The position numbers were made by a program, and so were the translations under genes. Positions 50,901-62,470 of a stretch of 64,000 nt of DNA are shown one piece after another. The notes below the pieces were generated by a model. That model had not been told where the DNA came from, did no database searches, and was given only the letters and a program-made list of their open reading frames with translations. How positions within the stretch are numbered: the stretch's first letter is position 1; each line of letters begins with the position of its first letter. Source of the stretch: Toxotes chatareus. Taxonomy: Eukaryota; Chordata; Actinopteri; Toxotidae. Location: positions 20,781,834 through 20,845,833 of the forward strand of contig CM028885.1 in NCBI GenBank assembly GCA_016801885.1, given 5' to 3'.

Positions 50901-53900
50901 GCCTCAGACCCAAACTGAGCTCGTAGCGGCCTAATCGCCGGGGTAACAGCTCTTCGTAGGACAGAGAGAAGGACATCCGAGCTCCTGACGGCACGCTCAC
51001 TGCCACACGAAACTTCTCAATCTCCCTCTCTCTGGAGCATTGACGTGTAAAAAGGAAAAAGGAAAAATAGTATAATATTTCAAGTTAAACATATAAAGAT
51101 TCTTTAGTAAACCACCTTCACAGTTTTACTCTGTGGTTAAAAAAAAAAAGTTTTGACTGTGACTGACTTGGTAGCGACAAGTCCAGCTGTTTTTCCTTGC
51201 TTCTTAGCGGCGTCGTATATTTTCCTGGCAGCAGCTCTTTCCTTCACCTGGGCCACATACACCTTGCCATTAGAGGTGCTGATGGGACAGAGGAAAGGGG
51301 AATAAGAAATAGCTCTCTGTGTGGCTCACAGTAGCCAGATTATATTTCAGTCAGAAACACGCCTGGCCTGCATTGAGTTGTTCAGCACGATGACTTTATT
51401 TTGCGCCTTGTATTTCCACAGCTATCGCAAAGCTGCTTCACAAACACGCATCATACTTGTTTACAGACGGAGTTCATACCATGTGAAGCGAAGGTGGAGT
51501 CATAAACGGGTTGAGTGGAAAAAATAGTAATTTCCCTCTAAAAACAGCATTAATAAGGTGATCTCGCATGCCAGCGATGCTCCGGAGGAGCGCCGCTCTG
51601 TGCTACGCCCCCCCCGCCAAAATCCCAACCAAAACCAGCACTCAAACTGGGATCCAGTTCACACAGTGCCCGTCGCAGACTTTGGTGACCACTGATGTCA
51701 CGTGACAAGGTGCTAAATTAAGGTCAAGTCCTTTGAACAAATATATCCAAAGAGAGAAAAAACATCAAGGGCTAACTAAAATAAACCCACAGGCCTGAAG
51801 CCGGCTCTTGTTTGAGGCAGAGCAGAATGGCATGAGAGAGCGGAGTGGAAAAATGGAGGCGCTTGTATTTATATGTGTGGCTGGCTGAGGGGGTAAAGGA
51901 GGGCTGTACATCAGTGACCTGCACACAGAACACAGAGTTCTTAGTTTCAGACACAGATATGCCAAAGAACTTGCCACCGCTTTTTTTTCCTCCCCTCTGG
52001 GTATGTGGTGATGTGCAGACGGCCGTACGGGTGAAAATATGTGAGAAGTGTAAGTGTGTGTGTGTGAGAGAGAGGAGTGAAAGAGAGTGACATAGAGGGA
52101 GAGATGTGACAGATTATGGTTGTAAAATGTTGTACAATTTCCAGGCTCACACATACTTGAAAAATCGAAGTGTACATCCACCTCCATGTGCATACAGGAG
52201 GTGTAGGCGTGTGTGTATGTAGCATATCTAAACTGGCTCAGTGCCTTGGTAAACTGTGCGGGGGGAAAAGGGGGGGGGGGGTCCTGTCATTTTCTCTATT
52301 AACTTTCTGACTTGAGTTTACAAAGCCTGGTATTCATCTGCCCTCAGGTTCCCCCCTCCTCCTGACCTGCTTCCGCTCCCAAATCCAGGTCCAGGCTTGC
52401 TGTTTGGCCTGCAATGTTGACTTATTTGTTTTGTTTATATTTAGCATTTTTAAAGGAGAGCGGTTTCCAGCCCTCTTAGTAATCAAATTATGCATCTACT
52501 CCAGACCGGAATTCTAGTTCCTTACATAATTCCTCTGAAGTTTTATTTCTGGATTCTGACCATCAGCAAGAACATTACTTTTATTTATTTCAGCTTCTCA
52601 GCTCATAGCAGGGAAATATTATTTCTACAGGCAAGATATAATATTTTCCTGCCAGCTGCAGTAAAGAGTAGGTGAGCTGTCATTTAAAAAAGGTCACCAC
52701 TTGTTGTGAAACTACCATCCAAAAGTAAGTGAGACACAGATACAGTAATGTTAGAGATTATATTACAGAAAACCGAAATACAGACACACAAACACAGATA
52801 AATGAATGGAGAATGTAGTGATGTGGAAATACTGTAGGTAACAGTCAGTAACAGTGAAAGGAAGATAATGAAGGACTGACTTACATGGTGAAGTTAGAGA
52901 TGAACGCAGAGGAGGGCAGGTCCACCTCAAAGGCGGCCTCCTTGATGATGGGGAGCTGGTTCCATACTGAACTCTGGACTGTGGTAACAGCATAGCGGGA
53001 CACCACTGAACACCTGACATGGTAGTCTGTCACCTTCAGCTAGTAACACAACAAACACATGTCTAAATCACTTTAGTTTGGAGGAGAAAGCTGTTAAGTT
53101 GAGGATTCGCAGAAGTTTCTTTATCACAGAGGAGCCAACGTCTGTGCGAGAGATTATTTTTGATCCACTGAATGTCAGAAAAGGCCGGTGCGGTGCCCTG
53201 CGCTTGCCACGGGAATTAAACTTATTTGGATCAAGACAGGTGTGGAATCATCCCCACAGATTATAACTGTAGGTTCATGCCAAATTTATATACTGATGAC
53301 ACACCGGATAGCCATGGATGCTTACTCAGACCCACAGTCCAACCCTGAGGCGTCGGAAAAATAAATCCCAAACCTCACACATAACTGCTTTTGCTGTTTT
53401 TTCCCCCCATATCACGGTTTGCCCTGCATTGCTCTGACGAGTCAACGAAACAACACAAAGCAATTCCCTGCATGGTGTCTCTGCCCTCCTCTTGTTTACT
53501 CGGGTAATGCTGGCGCCTGCTGAGACCAGTCTGGTCAGTGCCGGCCACATGAGTGCAGGACGAGGCGACAGGCAGGAGGAAGAGAGCCACATCAGCTCCA
53601 GCTCGCTGGTATTCAGGAAAGCTGTGGTCTGTGCCATACAGACTGATTTACTGTATGTTCTCAGGGAGCTGCTTCACAGTTAACACTGAAGCAAACTGAG
53701 GGGAAACCACAGTGGAGCTACTGATGATAGCCTGAGAAGTTCTGTTGTTCACTTTGTAGAATAGAGGACAAGACCAGGACTACACTCATTCCACACTCCA
53801 CAAAGATATTACAAAAACAGTGCTGCTTTCCATTATAGCCCACAAGTTACTGTGTGAATATTTTATATATATGGACGACCAAGGACGTAATACTGAGTAC

Positions 53901-55286
53901 CATCAGGTAAAAATGAAGAAGTGCAGGAGACAATGTGCTACACTTTGTTTCACAGCCCAGTATTTAAACACATAACCTACAAAACTATAAACTATTTTAT
54001 TTTTATAGCCATAAAGGCACATTCTTCTTCTCAAAGCTAAGAATAATATTTTGCTCTGCAGCAGCAATAAAGTAAAAAATTAATTTAAGACATTAAAACT
54101 ATATAAACAGAGATAAAAAAAAATATACTTTACAGAGAGATTTCTCAGTCAGTTTTGTAAATATCTTATGTTTTTTTTTAATGAATTATAATTTCATTTC
54201 AACGTCAAGACAATTACAATATTGTAACCCCTTCCATCTCTGTTTTGTCTTCTTCTTGTGTACTTACATATAGGCACCCAGTAAGTATTTTACTGATGTC
54301 CTAAATAATTAATTTGTGGGCTGTAATTCAAAGCCTTACTCTAACATTTTAATGAATATATGGCATTTTATGTGCAGCACTAATAAGAACAAACCTTACC
54401 ACTGGTTTTGTTGGTTTGCTTTGACGTTTTACTCTCTGGAAGAGAAACAGAGCAGCATGTCAATCAAGTGCATGGTTAGTTCTGTAAAATTCTTGATAAA
54501 TGCTGTTAAGAGAAGCCAATGGCACATTGTAGTCATTCAGAGCTTAAAAATATCATTTCCTAATGCCACCATTTGGTTAAAATGCCTCCTTTTTGAAGTA
54601 ATGTGTACAATCTGACTATGTGAGGGCTGGGTCGAGATTTTGTGTCAAAGCAGTCTGAATCAAAGCCATTCATGAATGGAGGGGAAGTGGAACTGGAAAT
54701 AAATGCTTTCACTGTACACAGGCCCAGTGAAGGTGCACGGTTCGGTCTCAAATGTTAATTTTGCACACAAGTCACTGCTGTGTCAATACATTACCACATA
54801 TCCTGGTCATTGCTGGGAATTTAACATAAACAAGTAACTTTTAAGAGTGGAAACCCTTTATAGGGGACACACAAATCATTTAATTTACATAAAGAATAGG
54901 AGTATGTGAAAAAATCTGCCTGCGTGAACCAATGCAAGCGGCAAAAGCTCACTTTAGGAAACTTGTTGCACATGTTCAACAACAGTTTGCAGACCAATAG
55001 CTCCAGCAAATATATGTGACTGAGGAATGGTTGAGCTACAGATGTTCTTGTCTATAAAATAAAGCTCTTTATAATTGTCAGACTGTCCTTTTACCTGAAG
55101 GGGTGTGTTTGAGAAAGTAGCATGAACTGTTTCACTGACGAATAAAAAAAAAAGAAAAAAAAAGAAAACAAATCTCACCTGTAAAAGAATATTTGTTCCA
55201 AGGCGTGCTTCATAATCCCCTGACAATCCCTCTTGCACATAAAAAGAGAAGAAAACTAGAATGCACTGGATCTTTAAGTTCATCAT
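44974..55286 (-). CDS. itih6: Inter-alpha-trypsin inhibitor heavy chain H6, 17 exons, 1234 aa
   Basis: Exons: 55286-55179, 54435-54400, 53039-52885, 51278-51168, 51031-50784, 50373-50204, 50101-49985, 49842-49671, 49546-47945, 47818-47786, 47265-47248, 47137-47090, 46995-46966, 46873-46778, 46674-46561, 46455-46072, 45236-44974. They total 3705 bases in one frame. Order: signal peptide, basic RVKRQ site (residues 37-41), VIT domain (FISNFTI, KIYDAAKKQGKTAG, EKFRVAVS), VWA domain with MIDAS DISGS at about 303-307 and FLTDGE near 408, a Pro/Thr/Lys-rich stretch (about 628-905), an acidic linker, and the C-terminal domain beginning VDGDPHFVVHLP near 982. In H1-H3 the DPHF Asp is the hyaluronan/chondroitin attachment site. 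The protein should be secreted and act in extracellular matrix. The proline-rich insert, motifs such as YDGYFVHYFAPRGLP, and pfkfb1 next door favour H6 over H5. Exon 14 could instead begin at 46822; both acceptors keep frame. Confidence 0.88.
45258..45545. repeat. Dispersed repeat in itih6 last intron
   Basis: The words 'gtggtggaaggtaactaagt', 'tttactcaagtactgt' and, near the end, 'gtactcagatcctttacttc' form a pattern I remember as one of the commonest interspersed repeats of percomorph fish. No protein is encoded. Limits are approximate. Confidence 0.5.
47385..47700. repeat. Dispersed repeat in itih6 intron 10
   Basis: Begins 'agtggaaggtaattcagtac' and ends 'gatctgagtatttcttccac'. The outermost bases (GTGGAAG / CTTCCAC) are inverted, and the element shares words with 45258-45545. 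It separates exons 10 and 11 of itih6. Confidence 0.5.
50581..50659. repeat. Overlapping inverted and direct repeats in itih6 intron 5
   Basis: TTAATGCTCTGAACATCC (50581-50598) is the exact reverse complement of 50628-50645. CCACCACTGGATGTT (beginning near 50620) is the exact reverse complement of AACATCCAGTGGTGG (ending near 50658). TGGATGTTCAGAGCAT also occurs twice in direct orientation. The arms share bases, so alternative hairpins compete. Confidence 0.8.
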
Positions 55287-56588
55287 GTTGATAACAATTC
55301 AGATTTCACAAGGCTCCAGAATGAAGCTGAATTGCCCAGTGGTCTCAGGTTATCAGCGGGACTGAGGCAGCTCGTACAGCAGGACGCTGCGCACACACCT
55401 CACATTTTACACCTTATTTTTTTTTTCCAAGGGGCAGTCTCTCTCTCAACCCTCCTTCACCTCAGCTTAGTTTTAACAGCTCCACTGCAGCGATAATAAT
55501 AATAAAAAAAAATGTTGTCATAACAGGTAAACATCCGCCAGGTGTTGCGAAAGGAAAAAAAAAAGAGAGATGACGAAAAGAGCTCAGTGAGAAAGTTGCG
55601 TGAGTCCCGCTGGGCTGAAGAAAGCAGCAGCTCCCAGCGTGTGTTCATGCATACTGGAAATTTCGCGGACTGCTGCCACCGAGGTCCATGAGAAATGAGG
55701 GATTATTAACCCCTGCTCGACTATTTGAGGAAAGTACCCCGCTACCAAAACACCTCCTCCTCCTCCTCCTCTAAACTCCGCAGGAGCGCTCCTGAAAAAA
55801 ATTCTCCAGTCTGAGTTGTATTCCTTAAATTGCTTCCAAATGCGAGTTTCCTTTCACAAAGGCCCATTATTGAGCGACGGGAACAGCACATTGGCCTGTT
55901 GGGGAATCGTTTGTTAAATTTAGCTTTAGTTTCTCTGCGGGAGAGTTAAGAACACAACAGAGATGCCGAGACAAGACCAGCACGACGTGTAACATGGATT
56001 TATTTTCAGGTCGGAGGTGACTTTATCTTTACACCGTTTATTTACAGGATTCCATTCACACCTCCTGAACTTCCGGCGTCTTATCTACAGCACAAACACA
56101 GTCACGTGTCCAAATCTACAACCCAGTGCTTTGTTTGTTTGGGTGCTGTCCGTGGTGCTGAGTCCTACACCTGTAATTACACTATCAACAACAAATAATG
56201 TAACCTTTATTTAAACAGTTATACAGTTAAACAGTATATGAACAGTTATATGTGCATGAAGTCCTGGGTTATAATGTCAAACTCCCTGCATCTTCTTACG
56301 TGTGTCTCTCAGCCTCAGCAAACTCCAGTCAGACAACACACGGGTACATTTCACAGACATGTTGAAAACAGGACCTCAGGTTCCAGCTATGGGTTATGCC
56401 CTTCTCGGCCACTGCAGAGGGAGTTCACGTCCACTTCTACCATCCCGTCGTCTTCTGCTCAGAAGCCCCCACCCACCTCACTTTCTGCTGTCACACAGTA
56501 TACCTTTAACTGGAGTATGTCTCTAAATGTTCAGAAGCAGCACATCCAGTTTCACATGATTTTAGTCTTTTCTCTCACAGAACAGTGT
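55287..56588. other. Region between itih6 start and pfkfb1 stop
   Basis: No coding exon is supported. The part next to itih6 should hold its promoter. A CTC microsatellite lies at 55753-55771. TTTATT at 55999-56004 (AATAAA on the minus strand) is a likely pfkfb1 poly(A) signal, giving a 3' UTR of about 0.6 kb. Confidence 0.55.
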
Positions 56589-59500
56589 TTATATGTGTTC
56601 AGGGGCCGTCTGCAGAGCATCCTCTCTGTTTCTGTTGATGTCCACATTCTGCAACGACAGCAGCACAAATACTGAGAGTTCATTTAAAGTGAGACAGAGA
56701 CCGGTGGGGCCACACGTGGCAACTAGGACACTTAATTCTGAGTGAGAACTGAGTGAGGGCGCTCATTATTGCTTATGAATATTACTTTTTTTATTAGCAG
56801 TAGGGTGATTGTGACATTTCTTCTTTCAAAAGTTGCTGTAAAGACTTTAAAGACTGAGAAGTTGGGGGAAAATGAATGAATGAGTCAATAAACTTATTCA
56901 TTTCATCAATACATACAAATTACAAGACATTACTGCCTGCCATCACACATATGAAATGCACCACAGACCAATGGTTGGCAAATCTAAGTATCCATTATGA
57001 CAAATGTGCACTTGTGGAAACTTACCGCTGGCCTCTCTCTGTGTGTGTTGACTGCTTCAATATTGAGGAAAAATGACTCAACCTTACACCCTGCAATTGA
57101 AGAGAAAGGCGCAGACTGTCAGGGAAAGATTTACGGTGATCGGAGAAGTCTCAAGAACTCAAGAACCCACAACTTACCGTAGGCTATTGGTGTGAGTTTG
57201 AGCACCGTGTGAAGGGGGCATCTTAGGTAAGGCAGCTCATCTTCAGAGGGGGGAAAATAAGATGGCTGAGAGTGTTAAAGCAGTATAAAAACAACATCAC
57301 ACACTGTTCTGTCAAGGAGAGGCTGCGTCTGGTGCTCTGTACCTGCAGGCTTGTCTAAGAAGTAGGCCAGCAGGCAGCGCATTATGGCTTGGTGGCAGAT
57401 GACCAGAACATTTTCCTGTCGCTCCAGCTCCATGATGACCGGCTCTAGACGATGGACGAGGTCCTCGTAGGACTGGAAAAGAGGCACAGTAATAGAAATG
57501 TTCATTAATTATACAACCAGAGTCATTCTATCTCACCTTCTCGGCCCATTTGATAAAGGCATACATGCTGTGCAATGCTATCAACTGACTTCACCTGACT
57601 TTATTCTGTTATAAAGAACATGTCTGGGAGGATAAAAAGGCCTTTAAAGGAATAGTTCAACATTTTAGGAAATATGCTAATTAGCTTTCTTTGTGTGAAT
57701 TAAATGAGAAGATCGACATCATTCTCATATCTGTAGGTCAAATATAAAAGCTACACCAAAAGCTAACGGGACACAGTGAATTATAATTGGATGGAATTTC
57801 ATATTTAAAGCACAGATATGAGGGTGGACTCAATCATCTCATCTAATCCTCTGCAAGAAAGCGAATACTGTGTTTCCCAAAACGTCAAACTATTCCTTTA
57901 ACCCCCAGACAGTTCACAAGCCAGCAGATCAGACTGTGGCTGTAGCAGCTCCCGGGTGTGCATGTGTGTATAACTGTGTAAATAGTGATGTTTCGATGGT
58001 TAAATAAGAGAAAAAAAACAAACAAACAAACAAAAAGGAAAAAAGTAAAGGTGCAGAAAATAGAAAATGTCACAGTGTGTTCGGAGCAACTTACCTCACC
58101 CTTGGGGTAACGATAGCGATACTTGTCCTGGTCTCTCAGAGCAAACTCTTCTGGGAAATTCTCCTGAATCTCCTCATAGGTGAGCTCCTCACATACACCC
58201 TTCGTGAGAAAAGGTCCCATAGCATCATCTCATAACTTGGAGTGTGTATAACTTTTTGCATTATAAACCTCAAACTACACAACCTATGACGTACTAAACC
58301 CTGAATGCAACGTGTGTACTTTACAAACTCACAGCGTCGATCTCATTGAGAGCTTTCCACTGTTCATACTGGACTCCCAGAGCCTCTGCGGTCTGGATGG
58401 TCCTCTTCATGTGGCTCGTCCACACCTTCAGGTCACTGATATTCTGACCTTTGATGAAGGCTGCCAAGGCGTTAGCATACTGGAGAGAATGAAGGTGAGT
58501 TGTAAAATTTAGTCCCATAGGTTTGTCCTCATCTTTTATTTCTTATGACGTTTATTAATTGTGGGTTTTTTTGTGTGAACAGTTTGCGTAAAGGGACTGA
58601 ACCCCCTGAACTCTTGTGTGTAACGCTTATCTCGGCTCAGTGTGCTCACCTTCTGTCCTCTAGGGGAGAGGCCCGAGTCTCCACCGATGCGACCTAAAAG
58701 GTTGAGTTCACTCTCTCCGTGGCGGCTCAGGTAGATTGATCTTGGTGTGACGTGAATGTTCATGAGGTAGTAGACTATCCTGCTCTGAATGTGGTCCTGG
58801 ACCCGGTTCGCCATGTATCTACTGCCCACATCGAAGATCTTGATGTAGGAGAGCTTCCTGTTCAAAGTCATGGGATTGAGGGGGGAAACAAATTTTTCAG
58901 AAATTAAGGCTAAAAAGCAGTTTTGTTCGACCCGTTGTTCCCTTTAATATCAAATGAAGAAAAAGCACTGAGAGTCATTACCTGTCTTTCTCATCGTCTA
59001 TAGACGTGTAACTGGCTCTGTAACACTCAATGCGCTGGATGAAGTCTTCCATGGCTTCATCTATGTCACGATCCACGTAATCCGGACTCCCAAATTTTAC
59101 TTGCTGGAAAGAAAAGTTTTGGAATTTAACTTAGACCACTACATCCCAACATCTGTTCAACATAAAAAAAAAACTCTGACAGATGGTGTGAAGATGCATA
59201 TCACCTTGATATTCTCTGCAATGATCTCTGGGTCATCACAGATTGATTCCACGAAGAACACCTGCATAAAAATTAATGCAAAAGTTCAAGTAATTAAATT
59301 GCCATCGAATATAATCTTTATTTTCCTGTTGTGACCAAGTGTTTGGGTTTTTCTTGTATCGATCTGTTAAATATGAAGCAACAGCCGGCAGCATGTTAGC
59401 TTAGCATAAAGACTTAAAACTGCTAACCTGCCTCCATCTGGAGGACATGGTGTGCAACATTAACCAGCAAGCCTTAGAGGTGCGAAGCTAACTGGCTGCC

Positions 59501-62458
59501 TGCTGTGGGTTTATACTGATCACACAGATATGGGACCAGTACCAATCCTCTCACCAAACTCCTGCTAACAAAGTAAACAAGTGTATTTCCAACAAATGTT
59601 CCTTTAAACATCACTGAGTCACTTCCACACCAGTACTTGCCTTGTAGCCCTTCTCCTTCGCAAAACTCAGAATAACTGCCCGCCTCTCCCTGGTGGTGTT
59701 GGTAGCATCAAACACCTGGACAGGACAGGACACAGGTGTTGTATCAACAACACATCCCTAATACTAAGGCAACATGTGTTTTTATACAGTGTCATGCAAT
59801 TTATTATATTATAGATTTGAAAAGAAATTAAAAAGCAACAGATCACAGAACAAAAACTGTAACTCATCATTTCTTCCCTCAATTTCTAATCATCTTTCCA
59901 GACAATAAACTTTTACATCATTACAACTGCTTTTAATCACGTATGCTCATACATGATTCATTACCTACATCCCCTGACAGGACTATCCCCAATTCGTAAC
60001 ACAGGCTTTCCATTGAGAAAGCATTGTCATTTTTCCCCGAGACTTAAAAAAGGTTACAGAGGACTATTTTTTTCAAAGGTTGAGTCTCTGTGTAAATTTT
60101 TTTAGTCTCAGTCAGACTTGAATGGTAAAGGGACAAGTAAAACACACTGTTAGAAACTCTCACTGCAACGATATAACGCTGGGGTTATTCTTCACCCGTG
60201 TGCCTATTCCGGTTAAAGAATACGGGGGACTCCGATGACGTTTTCTAAGCGTTTTAATAATGAACAGTCAGGTACACTCGTAGCCGAGCCAGAAAAACCA
60301 GGAAAAAAAACACACTGAGCTTACTCCTTATTTTCTCTTCAAAAAAACTCTCTCGCCCAGACATAGCTGTCTCCTAACAGCCTGATCTAATAACACGTGA
60401 ACTAAAAATGCCTGACCAAATATCACAACTGGAATCAAATCATAAACAAATCCTAACATACTCTAGTAATATGTATAGTCTATTAGGGAATTTAGAACAC
60501 ACACACACAGTTTTATTGTGATGAGGGACAGTTTAATTTGTCCTCTTACTCACAGCTACTTGTCCATGTTCCTTTGTGAAGTAGGCAGCGACGTCTTTGA
60601 GGGCGGCTGCTGCACAGGCCCTGAGAGAGACGTTACACTCGTGTAGGCAAAGGAGCAAAAACTGCAAAACTCTCAGCATTAATCAGACCATCTGCACTGT
60701 CCTTACTTGCGGATCCTCATGGCCTCCTCATTATCAGGTTTAAAGAACTCAAAGTTCTTATAGATCTTGACGGCCTCCCTCCGGTACTGGCCCACGTTAA
60801 ACACTGATGGGATTGAAAAACAAAAGGTTAAAAAAAAAATGCAGCTTCACTTATAGTTCAAGATTCAAGGACTCTCTATGAAAACATACTTTTGGTAGGA
60901 ACTCCGATCCAGTTCAGGTAGCGTGTGAGCTTCTTAGAGATGTATGTCTTCCCTCTGGCTGGCAGACCCACCATCACAATCAGTGTGGGAGAGTTACAGA
61001 ACTGAGGCACCGAGGCTGAGATGAAAACAAACACACGGTAACATAAAAAAAATAATTAGTGAATGGTGTTGGACTGTGAGTGTTACTGTTACTGAACGTG
61101 TGATACGTCATTCAGCACAGGAGCATCAGTTTCTGTGGTGCAGGACGTGTGTGTGTGTGTGTGTGTGTGTGGCTGCCAAGTTAATCTTCATTAAGAGAGT
61201 GCACAGGAGCTCTGAGGTGCAGCTCAAATGTCTGTAAACCAGTGTCGTGAGGCACTCGGCTTATCCGCCAGCCTGTCTGTCTTTGGCAGCACGTCTTGAC
61301 ACAGAAAAGTGTCCAACCAAACGCAAACAAAAATAAAATAAACACAGACACATAAAGAAGTTACAACAATGAAATAATCATTTGCAAAAAGTCAAATACA
61401 CCCTTAAAGAAGAGCTCCAGTTCACTCTTTACTAACCAGATGCTCCACCCCCTCCTCCACCTCAGGTAGTCACACAGAAACAACCAGAGCAGCACAGTGT
61501 GACAGTCACAAGAACAAAACACTCCTAATGTCCAGGTGAGTTAAAGTGTCAGAGTCTTCCCTGCAGACGGTTACAAATCAGCTCAGGTAAACACAACACT
61601 GTCCCCAACATAAACACAATCATTTTTACTGGACAAATCAAAGACTTTGGTTCGGACTGTGTCACTGCTCACAATTATTTAATGAAGCTTAATGAAGAAA
61701 ACCCAGACTTTTCTCCTGACTGGAGAGATGAGCCACTGAGTGACTTCTGAGATAAACCAACATCACTTGCTCACAAAACGTCCACACAAACAGAATCCCA
61801 AACCTTCTGTGTGTTTCTTACCCAGTCATGACCCAGCAGCTGCATGCTTGTCTGTCTCTGGGGTCAAAAAAGGCCCAGTACTTTATAAAGCAGACTGCAG
61901 GATTGCTTGCCAGTGAGCTGTACCCCCAAAAGTACCCGGATGGCCTGTCTGCGTGTCCATACAGGGACAGGGAGAGTGTCAGCCTCCAGGCTGTTCGATT
62001 ATGAATGGAGTATGCTGTGTCAGCAAAATCCTCAAAGGACCACGTCAGACACTGAACAGAGAGCCAGCTCAGACCTGGTTTGGTCCAGCCTGGCTGTCAT
62101 CCCATGGCTGACTCCTGCGTGTCTCTCAGACTGCTGCCTGCCCACCTGCACCCTCTGACAGGACTGAGCTCAGTCCTGAGCAACAGGAGGAGAGGGGTCC
62201 AAGCTAAAGGTCCAGCACAGACAATACAAAACACACCTGTGACCGCTGCACACACTACCTCCACCTGCTGACACCAAAGGCAGAACAGACAGGAGCAAGA
62301 TAGAATGGATGTTTTTTGATCTTCATCTGTTCAAGCAGAGACAGGTTGTTAATGCACTTACATCCCCTCCTGCGGTTCAAGTTGCAGCCCATCCATGGCA
62401 CCCAGATCTTGAGCAGAGGAGTCTGTGTGAGTGTTTTCTCTTCTATGGACGTATTCAT
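56589..62458 (-). CDS. pfkfb1: 6-phosphofructo-2-kinase/fructose-2,6-bisphosphatase 1, 14 exons, 472 aa
   Basis: Exons: 62458-62362, 61015-60890, 60803-60707, 60620-60554, 59715-59641, 59261-59205, 59103-58982, 58857-58650, 58479-58333, 58199-58095, 57472-57343, 57240-57178, 57090-57026, 56648-56589. They sum to 1419 bases (472 residues; human PFKFB1 471). The enzyme makes and removes fructose-2,6-bisphosphate, the main switch between glycolysis and gluconeogenesis. The kinase P-loop is GLPARGKT (about residues 46-53) and VFDATNTTRERR is conserved. The phosphatase histidine motif is SRHGESELN, with a second catalytic stretch VICHQAIMRCLLAYF. RRRGSS at residues 29-34 keeps the PKA site that turns the liver enzyme toward phosphatase activity. 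The intron after exon 5 uses a GC donor. The ATG at 62470 (MAFTMNTS) is an in-frame alternative start. PFKFB1 rather than a paralogue is inferred from the N-terminus, DELPYL and itih6 beside it. Confidence 0.94.
57644..57901. mobile_element. MITE with ~48-bp imperfect terminal inverted repeats (pfkfb1 intron)
   Basis: The left end starts TTAAAGGAATAGTTCAACAT and the right end closes ACGTCAAACTATTCCTTTAA. Reverse-complementing the right end aligns it with the left over about 48 bases, including 'gctttctt'. The internal part ('agatcgacatcattctcata', 'catatttaaagcacagatat') lacks coding capacity. Degraded relatives occur at 7250-7375, 26690-26790, 50440-50482, 59370-59605 and 63180-63370. Confidence 0.7.
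59370..59605. repeat. Degraded relative of the 57644 MITE
   Basis: Carries 'agcatgttagcttagcataa', a 'cctgcctcc' stretch and an ending 'caaatgttcctttaaa' that corresponds to the MITE terminus. It sits in the pfkfb1 intron before exon 5, next to the GC donor at 59640. Confidence 0.5.
61147..61171 (+). repeat. GT microsatellite
   Basis: About twelve uninterrupted GT/TG units lie in the pfkfb1 first intron. Confidence 0.95.
61822..61889 (-). promoter_or_regulatory. Candidate alternative TATA promoter and first exon of pfkfb1
   Basis: On the gene strand, CTTTATAAAG (61881-61890) is followed about 60 bases later by a strong donor (gactgg|gtaaga, exon edge 61822). ATGs between them do not give the phase needed to join exon 2 at 61015, so a transcript from here would have a noncoding first exon or start at an internal Met. 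Two CAGCTG/CATG-type E-box words lie between. Mammalian PFKFB1 uses several promoters, but this assignment is speculative. Confidence 0.3.
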
Positions 62459-62470
62459 GGTGAAAGCCAT

